A stretch of DNA of 64,000 nucleotides, taken from positions 7,358,501-7,422,500 of the forward strand of contig NZ_CP095376.1 of assembly GCF_023008405.1 (NCBI RefSeq), written 5' to 3'. Below the pieces are notes generated by a model. It was not told the DNA's origin and searched no databases. It worked only from the letters and a program-made list of their open reading frames with translations. The position numbers and the translations under genes are program-made. Positions 18,566 through 27,105 of the stretch are shown here, piece after piece. This DNA is from Amycolatopsis sp. FBCC-B4732. Lineage in GTDB: Bacteria > Actinomycetota > Actinomycetes > Mycobacteriales > Pseudonocardiaceae. Within the stretch, counting starts at the first letter, position 1. The number at the start of each line of letters is the position of its first letter.

Positions 18566-18590
18566 ATCCCGCCGGTGGCAAAATCGGCGG

Positions 18591-18971
18591 ATGGGACTGT
18601 TCACCGTCGCGGAAGCGCGTGACGAACTGGCGCGGCTGCGGCCGGTCCTCGACGAACTGGTGCGCGTCCGCGCCGACGCGGCCGAGCTCGCGGCGTCGCT
18701 GCGCCCGGGCGGCCGGGCCACTGAGCTGGGCGGGCTGCCGGAGTGGAAAGCCGCGCAGGCGCGCCTCGACGACCTCATGACGACGGTGCAACGCACCGGC
18801 GCCGAGCTCAAGGGGTTCGCGCCGCTGCTGGTCGACTTCCCGGCCGAGCTCGACGGCACCGACGTGCTGCTGTGCTGGCTCGAGGGTGATCACGAGCTGG
18901 GCTGGTACCACCGCACCGACCTGGGGTTCGCCGGTCGTCGCCGGCTGAAAACGGCTGGTGGGCCCGGCTAG
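18591..18971 (+). CDS. DUF2203 family protein
   Basis: 126-residue soluble protein. Pattern FTVAEARDELARLRPVLDELV at the N-terminus and LLCWLEGDHELGWYHRTDLGFAGRR at the C-terminus is diagnostic for DUF2203. Biochemical role is not established. It is followed after nine bases by a methyltransferase gene, suggesting co-transcription. Confidence 0.85.
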   Translation: MGLFTVAEARDELARLRPVLDELVRVRADAAELAASLRPGGRATELGGLPEWKAAQARLDDLMTTVQRTGAELKGFAPLLVDFPAELDGTDVLLCWLEGDHELGWYHRTDLGFAGRRRLKTAGGPG

Positions 18972-18980
18972 GTTGGGTCG

Positions 18981-19598
18981 GTGGACCACGACTCGAGGGC
19001 AGCCCTCTTCGACAGCACGGCCGAGCACTACGACGAAGACACCTTCCACGCTTCGGTGGCCGAGGCGCTGGTTTCGCCGCTGCCCGGCTCGCCGGGGCTG
19101 GTGCTCGACGTCGCCACCGGGACCGGCTTCGCGGCGTACGCGGCGTTGTCGCTGAAGCCGTCGCGCGTGCTGGCTGTCGACTTGTCGCCGGCGATGCTCG
19201 CCCGCGCTTCCGCGAAGGCGCCTTCGCTGGATCCGGCCGGGGTGATCTCGTGGCAGGTCGCGCCCGCGGTGCCGATGCCGGCCGCGGACGGGTCGGCCGG
19301 CGTCGTGCTGTGCGCGTCCTCGCTGCACTTCCTCGGGGCGGTGGCGTTCGCGGACTGGCTGCGCGTGCTCCGGCCGGGCGGGCGGCTGGCGTTCTCGGTC
19401 GTTTCGGGGGCGCGGTTCAAGCCGTCGGGGCGGTTCGCGGACTTCGTGCCCCGTGACCTGTCGTTCCCGACCGACGAGGCCGGGGCGGCGGCGCTGGCGT
19501 CGTCGGCGGGGTTCGTGGACGCTTCGGCGCGGACGTTCACCATGGCTGGCGGGGATCGGGTGCGGAGCGTGTTCCTGGTGCACGCGACGGCGCCGTGA
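18981..19598 (+). CDS. Class I SAM-dependent methyltransferase
   Basis: 205 residues from GTG 18981. SAM-binding motif I is VLDVATGTGFAAYAAL, acidic motif II is VLAVDLSPAML, and the post-motif WLRVLRPGGRLAFSV is clear. Substrate is unknown. The stop overlaps the start of the next gene (GTGA). Confidence 0.88.
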   Translation: MDHDSRAALFDSTAEHYDEDTFHASVAEALVSPLPGSPGLVLDVATGTGFAAYAALSLKPSRVLAVDLSPAMLARASAKAPSLDPAGVISWQVAPAVPMPAADGSAGVVLCASSLHFLGAVAFADWLRVLRPGGRLAFSVVSGARFKPSGRFADFVPRDLSFPTDEAGAAALASSAGFVDASARTFTMAGGDRVRSVFLVHATAP

Positions 19599-20281
19599 AC
19601 CTCGAACGGTTCGCCGACGGGCACCTGACGGACGTCATCACGGACGGCAGCCGGGTTTCGCTGCGGCTCGAGGCCTACGTGGAGTACCGGCTCGTGCCGG
19701 GTGAGATCTCGGTCGTCGAGGTCTTCGAGCTGAGCGCCGACCCGGCCGAGCTGGAAGCGGCCGAGCCGCCGTCGGCGGACCACGCGCTGGAAGAACCGTG
19801 GAGCTGGGAACACGACGGCCTCGTGACGGTCGAGTTCATCGCCCCGCTGCGGATCCGCGTGACGGGCGCCGCCTTCGAGCTGAAGTCGCTGGGGGTCGAG
19901 CCGCGGCCGGTGCCGCCCCGGCCGGACCCGAGGCGCTGCACCTTCGAGTCCGCCGACGCGCTCGCCCTCGCGACGCGGCTGGATCCGGGCGTCGTGTGGC
20001 GCACCTACGGCGGCGACGCGGGCGCGCCCGCCGATCCCGGCGGCTGGTTCCTCCAGCGCCGGGACCGGCTGGCGAATTCGCTGACCGGCGTCTTCTGCCG
20101 GGCGACGGACCCGGTCGTGTTCGAGCGCCACGACACCGACGACGAGCTGTGGCGCGCGGTGCAACTGCTCGGGCGCCACGCGCGCCGGGTGTCGTCCGGG
20201 AACTGCGTGTTCGAGCCCGCGGACTGGGTCACCTGGGTGACCACCGGGGCGCTGCCACCGGTCGAGCGGCTCAGGCCGTGA
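19595..20281 (+). CDS. Hypothetical protein (228 aa)
   Basis: Soluble acidic protein starting at a GTG that overlaps the methyltransferase stop. No recognised domain. The N-terminal half looks beta-rich (alternating residues in RLEAYVEYRLVPGEISVVEVFEL); the C-terminal half has DRLANSLTGVFCRATDP. Coupling to the methyltransferase suggests a shared pathway. It overlaps the convergent secreted-protein gene by 11 bases. Confidence 0.7.
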   Translation: MNLERFADGHLTDVITDGSRVSLRLEAYVEYRLVPGEISVVEVFELSADPAELEAAEPPSADHALEEPWSWEHDGLVTVEFIAPLRIRVTGAAFELKSLGVEPRPVPPRPDPRRCTFESADALALATRLDPGVVWRTYGGDAGAPADPGGWFLQRRDRLANSLTGVFCRATDPVVFERHDTDDELWRAVQLLGRHARRVSSGNCVFEPADWVTWVTTGALPPVERLRP

Positions 20282-20759
20282 AGTGGACCTCGCCGCGGGT
20301 GGCCGGCCCGTCCGGGCTGCCGCAGTGCTGGACGAACGTCAGGTCCACGCCGGTCGCGTCGAGGCGGTCGATGGTGAAGTCCGCGTAGTCGTCGCCGCAG
20401 CCGAAGCCGGCGGTGACCGCCCAGAAGCCCGGGGTGCTCAGCGCCGGGTCGTCCTGGCCGCGGTAGCGCGCGCCCGTGTACGTCCCGGTGTGGAGGGTTT
20501 CCCCCGCCGGGGCGCTCAGCACGACGCGCAGGTAGTCGAAGTTCGCGTCGACGTCGACCGTCAGCTTCCCGTCGCGCTGCCACACGGTGATTTCGGCGCC
20601 CGGCGACGTGTAGTGGGCGCTGCCGGTCATCGGCCAGGCGCCCGCTTCCGAGGTGTAGTCCACCGTTCGCAGCGGGTCCGCCGAAGCGACCGGGACGAGC
20701 GCCAAGCCCAGCCCGGCCGCCGCCGTCAGGACCACGCCGGCGCGATGCAGTGATTTCAC
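20271..20759 (-). CDS. Secreted protein, unknown function
   Basis: 162 residues from GTG 20759 with GGGGAGA upstream; an in-frame ATG at 20804 would add 15 residues without signal-peptide character. A signal peptide of about 27 residues ends VPVASA. The mature part is small, beta-rich and contains two cysteines (GFGCGDD, VQHCGSP) that could form one disulfide. No family recognised. Confidence 0.72.
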   Translation of the reverse strand: MKSLHRAGVVLTAAAGLGLALVPVASADPLRTVDYTSEAGAWPMTGSAHYTSPGAEITVWQRDGKLTVDVDANFDYLRVVLSAPAGETLHTGTYTGARYRGQDDPALSTPGFWAVTAGFGCGDDYADFTIDRLDATGVDLTFVQHCGSPDGPATRGEVHFTA

Positions 20760-20843
20760 GGATTCTCCCCATTTCCGGCCGCTTTTTCGCGGCGCGCCGA
20801 TCATGCTGGCAGCGCGCCTGGGCGCCGTACAGGGGGTTTCTAC

Positions 20844-21257
20844 TCAGCGGTGCAGGGACGCGCCCTTGAGGATCTTGTCGACCGCGTTCTTCGGGCCGTG
20901 CACCGCGAGCCCGGCCAGCGCCAGCTTCTCCCCCGGCACCGCGCGCACCGCGGCCCGGTTGTCGGCGTCGTTGCCCGTGTGGAACAGCTCGTCGGTGAAG
21001 ATCGAAATCCGCAGGCCGCGGCCCAGCGCCCGCGTGTGCGCCGCGGTGAGGACGTCCGCGGTGCCCGAGAACACCAGCACCGGCTGGCCGAACATCGGCA
21101 GGTACCCGGTGCCGTCGGCGTCCGCGTAAGGCTCGCCCATCAGCTCCGGGGTCACGTGGGCGATGCCGCTCACCAGGAACGCGGTGACGTTCAGCCGCTG
21201 CCAGGACGCCAGGTCGTCGCGGAGCAGGACGGCGATCTTCGTGTCGAAGGAACTCAT
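20844..21257 (-). CDS. DUF2000 family protein
   Basis: 137 residues. TKIAVLLRDDLASWQRLNVTAFLVSG at the N-terminus and VFSGTADVLTAAHTRALGRGLRISIFTDELFHTGN match DUF2000, a family with a peptidyl-tRNA hydrolase II-like fold and unproven function. It is divergent from an AraC-type regulator, its likely controller. Confidence 0.85.
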   Translation of the reverse strand: MSSFDTKIAVLLRDDLASWQRLNVTAFLVSGIAHVTPELMGEPYADADGTGYLPMFGQPVLVFSGTADVLTAAHTRALGRGLRISIFTDELFHTGNDADNRAAVRAVPGEKLALAGLAVHGPKNAVDKILKGASLHR

Positions 21258-21306
21258 GACCGAAGACTCACCCGCCGGCCACCCGCGCGTCTTGTACGTT
21301 CTTGAC

Positions 21307-22083
21307 ATGGCGCACGTCGAAGCCTGGCGGCCGGCGGTCCCGGGGATCGCCGAGGTCTTCCACGCCCGCTTCACGACGCACGCCTACCCGCTGCACACGC
21401 ACGACACGTGGACGCTGCTGATCGTCGACGACGGCGTCATCCGCTACGACCTCGACCGCCACCACCACGGCGCGCTCGGGCCCGCGGTGACGCTGCTGCC
21501 GCCGAACGTCGCCCACGACGGGCGGGCCGCGACCAGCCACGGCTTCCGCAAGCGCGTGCTGTACCTGGACACGTCCGTTCTCGGCGACGACCTGATCGGG
21601 GCCGCGGTGGACCGGCCGAGCCTCGCCGACGACCTGCTGCGCACCCGCATCCACCAGCTGCACGAGTCCCTCGCCCACCCCGGTGACGCACTGGAGGCCG
21701 AGAGCCGGCTCGCGCTGGTGGCCGACCGGCTGCAGACGCACCTGGGCCGGCCGGCGCGCTACGAACCGAAGCGCGGGCTGGCCGACGAGCTGAGGGACCT
21801 CCTCGACGCGAAGCTGCCCGAAGCGCTGACGCTCGCCGAAGCCGGCGAGACGCTCGGCGCGCACCCGGCGTACCTCGTCCGCTGCTTCGGCGCGAAGTTC
21901 GGGCTGCCACCGCACCGCTACCTGACGGGCCGCCGCGTCGACCGCGCGCGCCGCTTGCTGCTCGACGGCGCGCCGGCCGCGGAGGTGGCCACGGCAGCCG
22001 GCTTCAGCGACCAGGCCCACCTGACGCGGCACTTCAAGCGGTACCTGGGTACGACCCCATCGCGGTACCCGAAGGCTCGTTGA
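21307..22083 (+). CDS. AraC-family transcriptional regulator
   Basis: 258 residues from ATG 21307. An N-terminal cupin-type sensor domain (HTHDTWTLLIVDDGVIRYDLD ... LLPPNVAHDG) precedes a C-terminal double HTH (LAEAGETLGAHPAYLVRCFGAKFGLPP and EVATAAGFSDQAHLTRHFKRYLGTTPSRY). This sensor/HTH order is common for regulators of neighbouring DUF2000 or LysE genes. Confidence 0.9.
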   Translation: MAHVEAWRPAVPGIAEVFHARFTTHAYPLHTHDTWTLLIVDDGVIRYDLDRHHHGALGPAVTLLPPNVAHDGRAATSHGFRKRVLYLDTSVLGDDLIGAAVDRPSLADDLLRTRIHQLHESLAHPGDALEAESRLALVADRLQTHLGRPARYEPKRGLADELRDLLDAKLPEALTLAEAGETLGAHPAYLVRCFGAKFGLPPHRYLTGRRVDRARRLLLDGAPAAEVATAAGFSDQAHLTRHFKRYLGTTPSRYPKAR

Positions 22084-22105
22084 CCTGCGCGGCGACTGTG
22101 TCAAG

Positions 22106-22696
22106 ATGACGGGCATGCTGCGCGAACTGCACCTCACCGGCGACCCGGCGGGCGACAAGCTGCTCAACGAAGACCCGTTCGCCCTGCTCGTCGGGATGCT
22201 CCTGGACCAGCAGTATCCGATGGAGCACGCGTTCGCCGGCCCGCGGAAGATCGCCGACCGGATGGACGGCTTCTCGCTGGCGAAGATCGCCGCCACCGAT
22301 GTCGAGGCGTTCGTCGAGATGTGTGTGGTGCCGCCGGCCATCCACCGGTACGGCGGGTCGATGGCGCGCCGCGTGCACGCGCTCGCGGAGCACATCATCG
22401 AGCACTACGACGGCCGGACCGAGGGCATCTGGCTCGACGGGCGGCCGAAGCCGGACGGGCCCGAGGTCCTCAAGCGGCTGCGGGCGCTGCCCGGGTTCGG
22501 GGAGCAGAAGGCCAAGATCTTCCTGGCCCTGCTGGGCAAGCAGCGCGGCGTCCAGCCCAAGGGCTGGCGCGAAGCGGCCGGCGCGTACGGCGACCGCGGC
22601 TCGCGACGGTCGATCGCCGACGTCACCAGCGCCGAGACCCTCGCCGAGGTCCGGGCGTTCAAGAAGGCCGCCAAGGCCGCGGCGAAGGCGGGCTAA
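22106..22696 (+). CDS. HhH-GPD-type base-excision repair protein
   Basis: 196 residues. The helix-hairpin-helix is in LRALPGFGEQKAKIFLALLG (about 130-149), preceded by FALLVGMLLDQQYPMEHAF, as in actinobacterial HhH-GPD glycosylase-like proteins. The conserved catalytic Asp/Lys of Nth/OGG enzymes is not obvious, so the activity is uncertain. A second ATG nine bases downstream (22115) is an alternative start. The 3' end overlaps the convergent gene by four bases. Confidence 0.82.
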   Translation: MTGMLRELHLTGDPAGDKLLNEDPFALLVGMLLDQQYPMEHAFAGPRKIADRMDGFSLAKIAATDVEAFVEMCVVPPAIHRYGGSMARRVHALAEHIIEHYDGRTEGIWLDGRPKPDGPEVLKRLRALPGFGEQKAKIFLALLGKQRGVQPKGWREAAGAYGDRGSRRSIADVTSAETLAEVRAFKKAAKAAAKAG

Positions 22697-23250
22697 CGCA
22701 CCCAGACGCGCAGCGGGCCCAGCGGCCGCGCGCCGTGGTCGAGGGCGTGCCGCAGGGTGTCGCCGTGTTCGTAGCCGACCACCGGGACGCCCGGGAACGC
22801 CGCAGCCACCGCCGCGACCGCGCCCGGCCAGGCTTGCGGTGCGCCCGAGAAGTTGGACAGGCCGGCCACACCGTCGCCGCGGTGGGCCACGACCTGGTTT
22901 TCGCCGTGGGACAGGACCGCGACCGAGGCGTCGAGCGGGAAGTCGTGCCCGGTGACGCGCCGCCAGCCCGGTTCGGGGACGCCCGGGCCGCACGCGAGCC
23001 ACGTCGCTTCGAACAGCACCGAGAAGCCCGGCAGGTCCAGGGTCGCGAAGCTGTCCTTCACCGAGCAGCCCGCGGAATCGTCGATGTACGGGAGGACGTC
23101 GGCGGCGGTGGCGTCGCGGGTCAGGGTGACCGCGTCCGGGTAGTACGCCCGCGTGCGCGTGGGGCTCGTCCACGCCCGAGCGCGGAACTGCCCACCGCAC
23201 ACCAGGTCGCACCAGGACGCGTTCTCCGCGACCGTCCACTTCAGACTCAT
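22693..23250 (-). CDS. Hypothetical protein (185 aa)
   Basis: Soluble protein of mixed composition with no recognised domain; four cysteines (WCDLVCGGQF, GCSVKD, LACGPG). The adjacent TrmH-type gene ends ten bases upstream, so both may be co-transcribed. Confidence 0.65.
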   Translation of the reverse strand: MSLKWTVAENASWCDLVCGGQFRARAWTSPTRTRAYYPDAVTLTRDATAADVLPYIDDSAGCSVKDSFATLDLPGFSVLFEATWLACGPGVPEPGWRRVTGHDFPLDASVAVLSHGENQVVAHRGDGVAGLSNFSGAPQAWPGAVAAVAAAFPGVPVVGYEHGDTLRHALDHGARPLGPLRVWVR

Positions 23251-23260
23251 CGAGGCCCTC

Positions 23261-23779
23261 TCACACCAGTCCGGCGAGTTTGTAGAGCACCAGGCTGCCC
23301 GCCACCGCGACGTTGAGGCTGGCGCCGATGCCCACCATCGGGATTTCGACGACGGTGTCGAGCAGGTCGAGCACCTCCGGCGGGATGCCGGTCTGCTCGT
23401 GGCCGAGCACGGCGATCGTGCGGCCGCGGGCCATCGGCAGGTCGGCCAGCCGCACCGCTTCCTCCGCCAGCTCGACGCCGACCACCCGGGTGGCCGCCGC
23501 TCGTTCGCGGTCGAGCCAGGCCGGTGGGTCGTGCACCCAGTGCACGCATGCCGGGCGCCGCAACGTGTTCCCGCGGCGCAGGGCCTCCGGGACCCACGGG
23601 AACCTCGGCACGGCCAGGCACGCGCCGACCGCGTCGCACGTGCGCAGCAGCGTGCCGAGGTTCGCGCCGTGCAACGGCCAGAGCGGGGCGGCCACCAGGT
23701 GGCCCCAACAGGGATGCGCTTTGCTCCGCCGGGTCTGCCGCAACTCCCGTGGGGTGCGGACCCGGACCGAGGGGCTCAC
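23261..23779 (-). CDS. SpoU/TrmH-type RNA 2'-O-methyltransferase
   Basis: 172-residue SPOUT-fold enzyme. Knot motifs are NLGTLLRTCDAVGA (motif 1), VLGHEQTGIP (motif 2) and IPMVGIGASLNVAVAGSLVLY (motif 3), which bind SAM and the RNA target. It lacks an N-terminal extension for substrate recognition, like the shorter TrmL group. Starts at GTG 23779. Confidence 0.88.
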   Translation of the reverse strand: MSPSVRVRTPRELRQTRRSKAHPCWGHLVAAPLWPLHGANLGTLLRTCDAVGACLAVPRFPWVPEALRRGNTLRRPACVHWVHDPPAWLDRERAAATRVVGVELAEEAVRLADLPMARGRTIAVLGHEQTGIPPEVLDLLDTVVEIPMVGIGASLNVAVAGSLVLYKLAGLV

Positions 23780-23892
23780 CGGCGCCGAGGCGCGGCGCCT
23801 CCGATTTCGCTGATCACGCCCCGGATCCTAACCCGTTCGCCGGGACCGGGCGCCGGTTTTCGCTCCTACCCTGGATGCGGAGGTGAAACCCC

Positions 23893-24081
23893 ATGCACGC
23901 CACAGCAGGAGACGAAATCCGGGTGCACGGCCGGACGGTGGGGTCGGCCGGGCAGCACGGCGAGATCCTCGAAGTCCGCGGGCCCGACGGCGCACCGCCC
24001 TACCTGGTCCGGTTCGCCGACGGGCACGAGGCGCTCGTCCACCCCGGGCCCGACTGCGAAGTCCAGGCCCGCGCCGATTAA
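23893..24081 (+). CDS. DUF1918 domain protein
   Basis: 62-residue protein covering almost exactly one DUF1918 domain: GDEIRVHGRTVG, GEILEVRGPDGAPPYLVRFADGHE, VHPGPDC. Likely a small SH3-like fold; function unknown. Its stop overlaps that of the convergent MFS gene by three bases. Confidence 0.88.
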   Translation: MHATAGDEIRVHGRTVGSAGQHGEILEVRGPDGAPPYLVRFADGHEALVHPGPDCEVQARAD

Positions 24082-25256
24082 CCGACCGCGACCTGTTCCC
24101 GGGGCTCGCGGACCCGCCCCCACGCCAAGCCCACCAGCACCAGGGCGACGAGGGTGAGCGCGGCCGCGATCTCGGGGAGCAGCAGCGGGCCGCCCGAGCT
24201 CAGGACCGCGCCGCCGACGATGCCGGACAGGCCGACGCCGAGGTAGATCGCGGACGCGTTGAGCGAGAGCACCAGGCCGGCGTGGCCCGGGGACAGCTCG
24301 ATCAGGCGGTGCTGCACCGGCGGGCTGAACGACCAGGTCGCCACGCCCCACACGAACAGCGCGACCCCCGCCGCGATCGGCGTCGCCGTCGCGACCGGCA
24401 GCAGCGCCAGCACGACGGTGAGCGCGGCGACCACGATCAGCAGCGGCGTGCGCGAACCCCAGCGGTCGGTCGCCCGGCCGGCGGCGAAGTTGCCGATCGC
24501 GCCGCCGACGCCGTAGCAGAAGAGCAGCACCGTGACGGTGGTGCCGTGGACGCCCGCGGTCGCGGCCAGCAGCGGCGACACGAACGTGTAGACCATGAAC
24601 GCGGCGAGGCAGCCGAGGACCGTCACGGCCAGCATGACGAGCACGCGCGGGTCGCGGCCGGCGGCGAACCGCTCGGCCAGCCGGACCTTCGGCGGCGCGG
24701 CGACGGCGGGCAGTGCGACGCGCACGGCCACCGCACTCGCCAGCGAGAACGCCGCGACCAGCGCGAACGCCGTCCGGTAGCCGAGGTGCTGCGAGATCAG
24801 GCTGCCGAGCGGGACGCCGAAGATGAGCGCGACCGTGAGGCCACCGAACACCAGCGCGACGGCGCGGCCCCGGCGTTCGGGCGCGGTCAGCTCGGCCGCC
24901 ACCGCGCTCGCGGCCGGCGTGAACACCGCGGCGCCGATCGCGGTCACCACCCGGGCCACCAGGAGCGAGCCGTAGCCGGGTGCGAGGGCGGCGAAGAGGT
25001 TGCCGGCGCCGGTGACGACGAGGGCGGCGACCAGCAGCGCGCGGCGCTCCCAGCCGCCGGTGGCGGCGGCGAAGATCGGCGACCCGATCGCGTACGCGAT
25101 GGCGAAGGCTGTCACGAGCTGGGCGGCGGCCGTGGCTGTGACGTGCAGCTCGCCGGTCAGCGCGGGCAGCAGCCCGGCGACGATGTAACCGCTGGTCCCG
25201 ACGCCGAACGCGCCGAACGCGAGGACCGAGATCCGCGGAGACGTGGGTGTGGACAT
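24078..25256 (-). CDS. MFS transporter, DHA1 drug-exporter type
   Basis: 392 residues with twelve predicted helices. The loop between helices 2 and 3 is degenerate (TGGWERRALLVAAL), while motif-C-like GAAVFTPAASAVAAELTAP and GGLTVALIFGVPLGSLI fit the AraJ/DHA1 efflux group. Start ATG 25256 is 108 bases from the divergent ArsR gene, its probable regulator, with an operator-like inverted repeat between them. Substrate unknown. Confidence 0.88.
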   Translation of the reverse strand: MSTPTSPRISVLAFGAFGVGTSGYIVAGLLPALTGELHVTATAAAQLVTAFAIAYAIGSPIFAAATGGWERRALLVAALVVTGAGNLFAALAPGYGSLLVARVVTAIGAAVFTPAASAVAAELTAPERRGRAVALVFGGLTVALIFGVPLGSLISQHLGYRTAFALVAAFSLASAVAVRVALPAVAAPPKVRLAERFAAGRDPRVLVMLAVTVLGCLAAFMVYTFVSPLLAATAGVHGTTVTVLLFCYGVGGAIGNFAAGRATDRWGSRTPLLIVVAALTVVLALLPVATATPIAAGVALFVWGVATWSFSPPVQHRLIELSPGHAGLVLSLNASAIYLGVGLSGIVGGAVLSSGGPLLLPEIAAALTLVALVLVGLAWGRVREPREQVAVG

Positions 25257-25292
25257 GGGCTGAGGCCCCCAAGCGAAGCAGGATTGGTTCGA

Positions 25293-25308
25293 CGAACGTC
25301 GTAGTTCG
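25293..25308. promoter_or_regulatory. Operator-like inverted repeat between MFS and ArsR genes
   Basis: CGAAC-GTCGTA-GTTCG forms 5-bp arms around six bases; GTCGTA also recurs at about 25349. The six-base spacer excludes a LexA box, which needs four. TACAAT at 25353-25358, seven bases before the ArsR ATG, looks like a -10 for a leaderless or near-leaderless transcript. Confidence 0.45.
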
Positions 25309-25364
25309 ACAGTCACCGTACTACGCCGCTGCGACAATTTCGACAGCCGTCGTACAATGGGCTC

Positions 25365-25688
25365 ATGGCCAAGTCCGTCACGCTGCCGCCGCTCGTCCAC
25401 CCCGGGCGGGACGAGATCACCGTCGAAGGCGTGCTCCGCGCCCTCGCCGACCCGGTGCGGCTGGCGATCGTGCGCCAGCTCGCGGCCGCGGACCACGAGA
25501 TCGCGTGCGGCGGCCTGACCGTCCCGGTGACCAAGTCCACACTCACCCACCACCTGAGCATCCTGCGCCAGGCCGGCGTCGTGGCCGGCCGCCAGGAAGG
25601 CACGACCCGGTTCAACTCGTTGCGCCGCAACGACCTCGACGCCCTGTTCCCGGGCCTGCTCGCCGGAGTTCTGGCCGCTCCGCGCTGA
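25365..25688 (+). CDS. ArsR-family winged-helix repressor
   Basis: 107 residues. LRALADPVRLAIVRQLAAAD is the ArsR N-terminal helix pair, and KSTLTHHLSILRQAGVVAGRQEGTTRFNSLRR the recognition helix and wing. A CGG segment (EIACGG) is present but no clear metal-site CXC, so it may sense an organic ligand. It is divergent from an MFS exporter, its likely target. Confidence 0.9.
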   Translation: MAKSVTLPPLVHPGRDEITVEGVLRALADPVRLAIVRQLAAADHEIACGGLTVPVTKSTLTHHLSILRQAGVVAGRQEGTTRFNSLRRNDLDALFPGLLAGVLAAPR

Positions 25689-25724
25689 TCGCGGCGTTAC
25701 GGTGTGGATCGTCACCCGCTTCCG

Positions 25725-25805
25725 GGATGACAACGGCCCCCCTCGCTTGTTGGACTGTCCGTAGGCAGCTCACGGCGTTGGGGCCGAACGGCTGCCTTTC
25801 TTTAT
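25725..25805 (+). CDS. Possible 26-codon leader peptide
   Basis: ATG ACA ACG... to TGA encodes a 26-residue peptide (begins MTTAPLACWTVRRQ, ends GCLSL) ending 65 bases before the MFS start. No strong ribosome site. It is followed by a small hairpin at 25820. This is the layout of a translational-attenuation leader, but I cannot show it is translated. Confidence 0.3.
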
Positions 25806-25819
25806 GACTCTGAACTGAA

Positions 25820-25835
25820 CCGATCCAGAGATCGG
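25820..25835. promoter_or_regulatory. Hairpin in MFS leader
   Basis: CCGATC-CAGA-GATCGG, a perfect 6-bp stem with a 4-base loop, between the 26-codon frame and the MFS ribosome site AAGGAG (25861-25866). Confidence 0.4.
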
Positions 25836-25870
25836 CTGAGCAATCGATTTCCCACCTTGGAAGGAGTGCC

Positions 25871-27052
25871 GTGCCCGTCGCGCTGCTCGCGCTCGCCATC
25901 GGAGCTTTCGGCATCGGGACCACCGAGTTCGTCATGATGGGCGTGCTGCCCCAGGCGGCCGCCGACTTCGGCGTCGACATCCCGACCGCCGGCTACCTCA
26001 TCTCCGGTTACGCCCTCGGCGTCGTCATCGGCGCCCCCCTGCTCACCGCGGCCGCCGTCCGGCTGCCGCGCAAGACCATGCTGCTGGCCATGATGGGCCT
26101 GTTCACGCTGGGCAACGCCCTCTTCGCGCTCTCCCCCAACCAGGAGTTCGGCGTCGCGTTCCGGTTCCTCGCCGGCCTGCCGCACGGCGCGTTCTTCGGC
26201 GCGGGCGCGGTCGTCGCGTCCAGCCTGGTCGGACCCGGCCAGCGCGCGAAGGCCGTGTCGATGATGTTCCTCGGCCTGACCCTGGCCAACGTCATCGGCG
26301 TGCCGCTGGGCACGCTGCTGGGCCAGCAGGTCGGCTGGCGCGCCACGTTCGGCGTCGTCGCCGTGATCGGCCTGGTCGCCGCCGCGGCCATCGCGAAGCT
26401 GGTGCCGCACCAGGGCAAGCCCGCCGACGCGTCACTGCGGGGTGAGCTCGGCGCGTTCAAGCGGCCGCAGGTGCACCTCGCGCTGGCGATCGTCACGTTC
26501 GGGCTCGGCGGCGTGTTCGCCTGCCTGTCCTACATCACGCCGATGCTGACCGACGTGGCCGGCTACTCACCGTCCAACGTCACGTTGCTGCTGTCGCTGG
26601 CCGGCGTCGGCATGACGATCGGCAACCTGCTCGGCGGCCGCCTGGCCGACCGCGCGCTGATGCCGGGCCTGTACGCGGCGCTGCTGTCGCTGGCGTGCGT
26701 GCTGGGCATCTTCACGATCACCGCGCAGGGCAAGGTCGGCGCGGCGATCACGATCTTCTTCGTCGGCGTCGCCGGGTTCATGATCGGCCCGATGATGCAG
26801 GCGCGGATCATGGAGAAGGCGGGCGGCACACCGTCCCTGGTGTCGGCCGCCGTCCAGTCCGCGTTCAACATCGCCAACTCGATCGGCGCGTACCTCGGCG
26901 GGCTGGTGATCGCCGGGGGCCTCGGCCTGGTGGCACCCAACTGGGTCGGCGCGCTGCTGGCCGTCTTCGGGCTCTCGCTCGCGGTCGTGTCCGGCGGGCT
27001 CGACCGGCGTGACGCCAAGGCCGAACGCCGCGAACTGGCCCTCGCTTCCTGA
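25871..27052 (+). CDS. MFS transporter, AraJ-like DHA1 family
   Basis: 393 residues from GTG 25871 with AAGGAG five bases upstream. Opens GAFGIGTTEFVMMGVLPQAA, the typical AraJ-type start; RFLAGLPHGAFFGAGAVVA and GRLADRALMPGL are conserved loops. Twelve helices predicted. Expected to export small molecules; substrate unknown. A strong terminator separates it from the convergent DUF3017 gene. Confidence 0.92.
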   Translation: MPVALLALAIGAFGIGTTEFVMMGVLPQAAADFGVDIPTAGYLISGYALGVVIGAPLLTAAAVRLPRKTMLLAMMGLFTLGNALFALSPNQEFGVAFRFLAGLPHGAFFGAGAVVASSLVGPGQRAKAVSMMFLGLTLANVIGVPLGTLLGQQVGWRATFGVVAVIGLVAAAAIAKLVPHQGKPADASLRGELGAFKRPQVHLALAIVTFGLGGVFACLSYITPMLTDVAGYSPSNVTLLLSLAGVGMTIGNLLGGRLADRALMPGLYAALLSLACVLGIFTITAQGKVGAAITIFFVGVAGFMIGPMMQARIMEKAGGTPSLVSAAVQSAFNIANSIGAYLGGLVIAGGLGLVAPNWVGALLAVFGLSLAVVSGGLDRRDAKAERRELALAS

Positions 27053-27062
27053 CCGCGGCTCC

Positions 27063-27101
27063 CCCCAAGCGCCACTTTCCCTATGAAAGTGGCGCTTGGG
27101 G
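27063..27101. terminator. Bidirectional terminator
   Basis: CCCCAAGCGCCACTTTC and its exact complement flank CCTAT: 17-bp perfect arms, placed between the convergent MFS and DUF3017 stops. Confidence 0.9.
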
Positions 27102-27105
27102 CGTC

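Noticed and set aside
25293..25308. LexA box between MFS and ArsR genes
   Set aside because: The arms CGAAC/GTTCG are right but the spacer is six bases instead of four.
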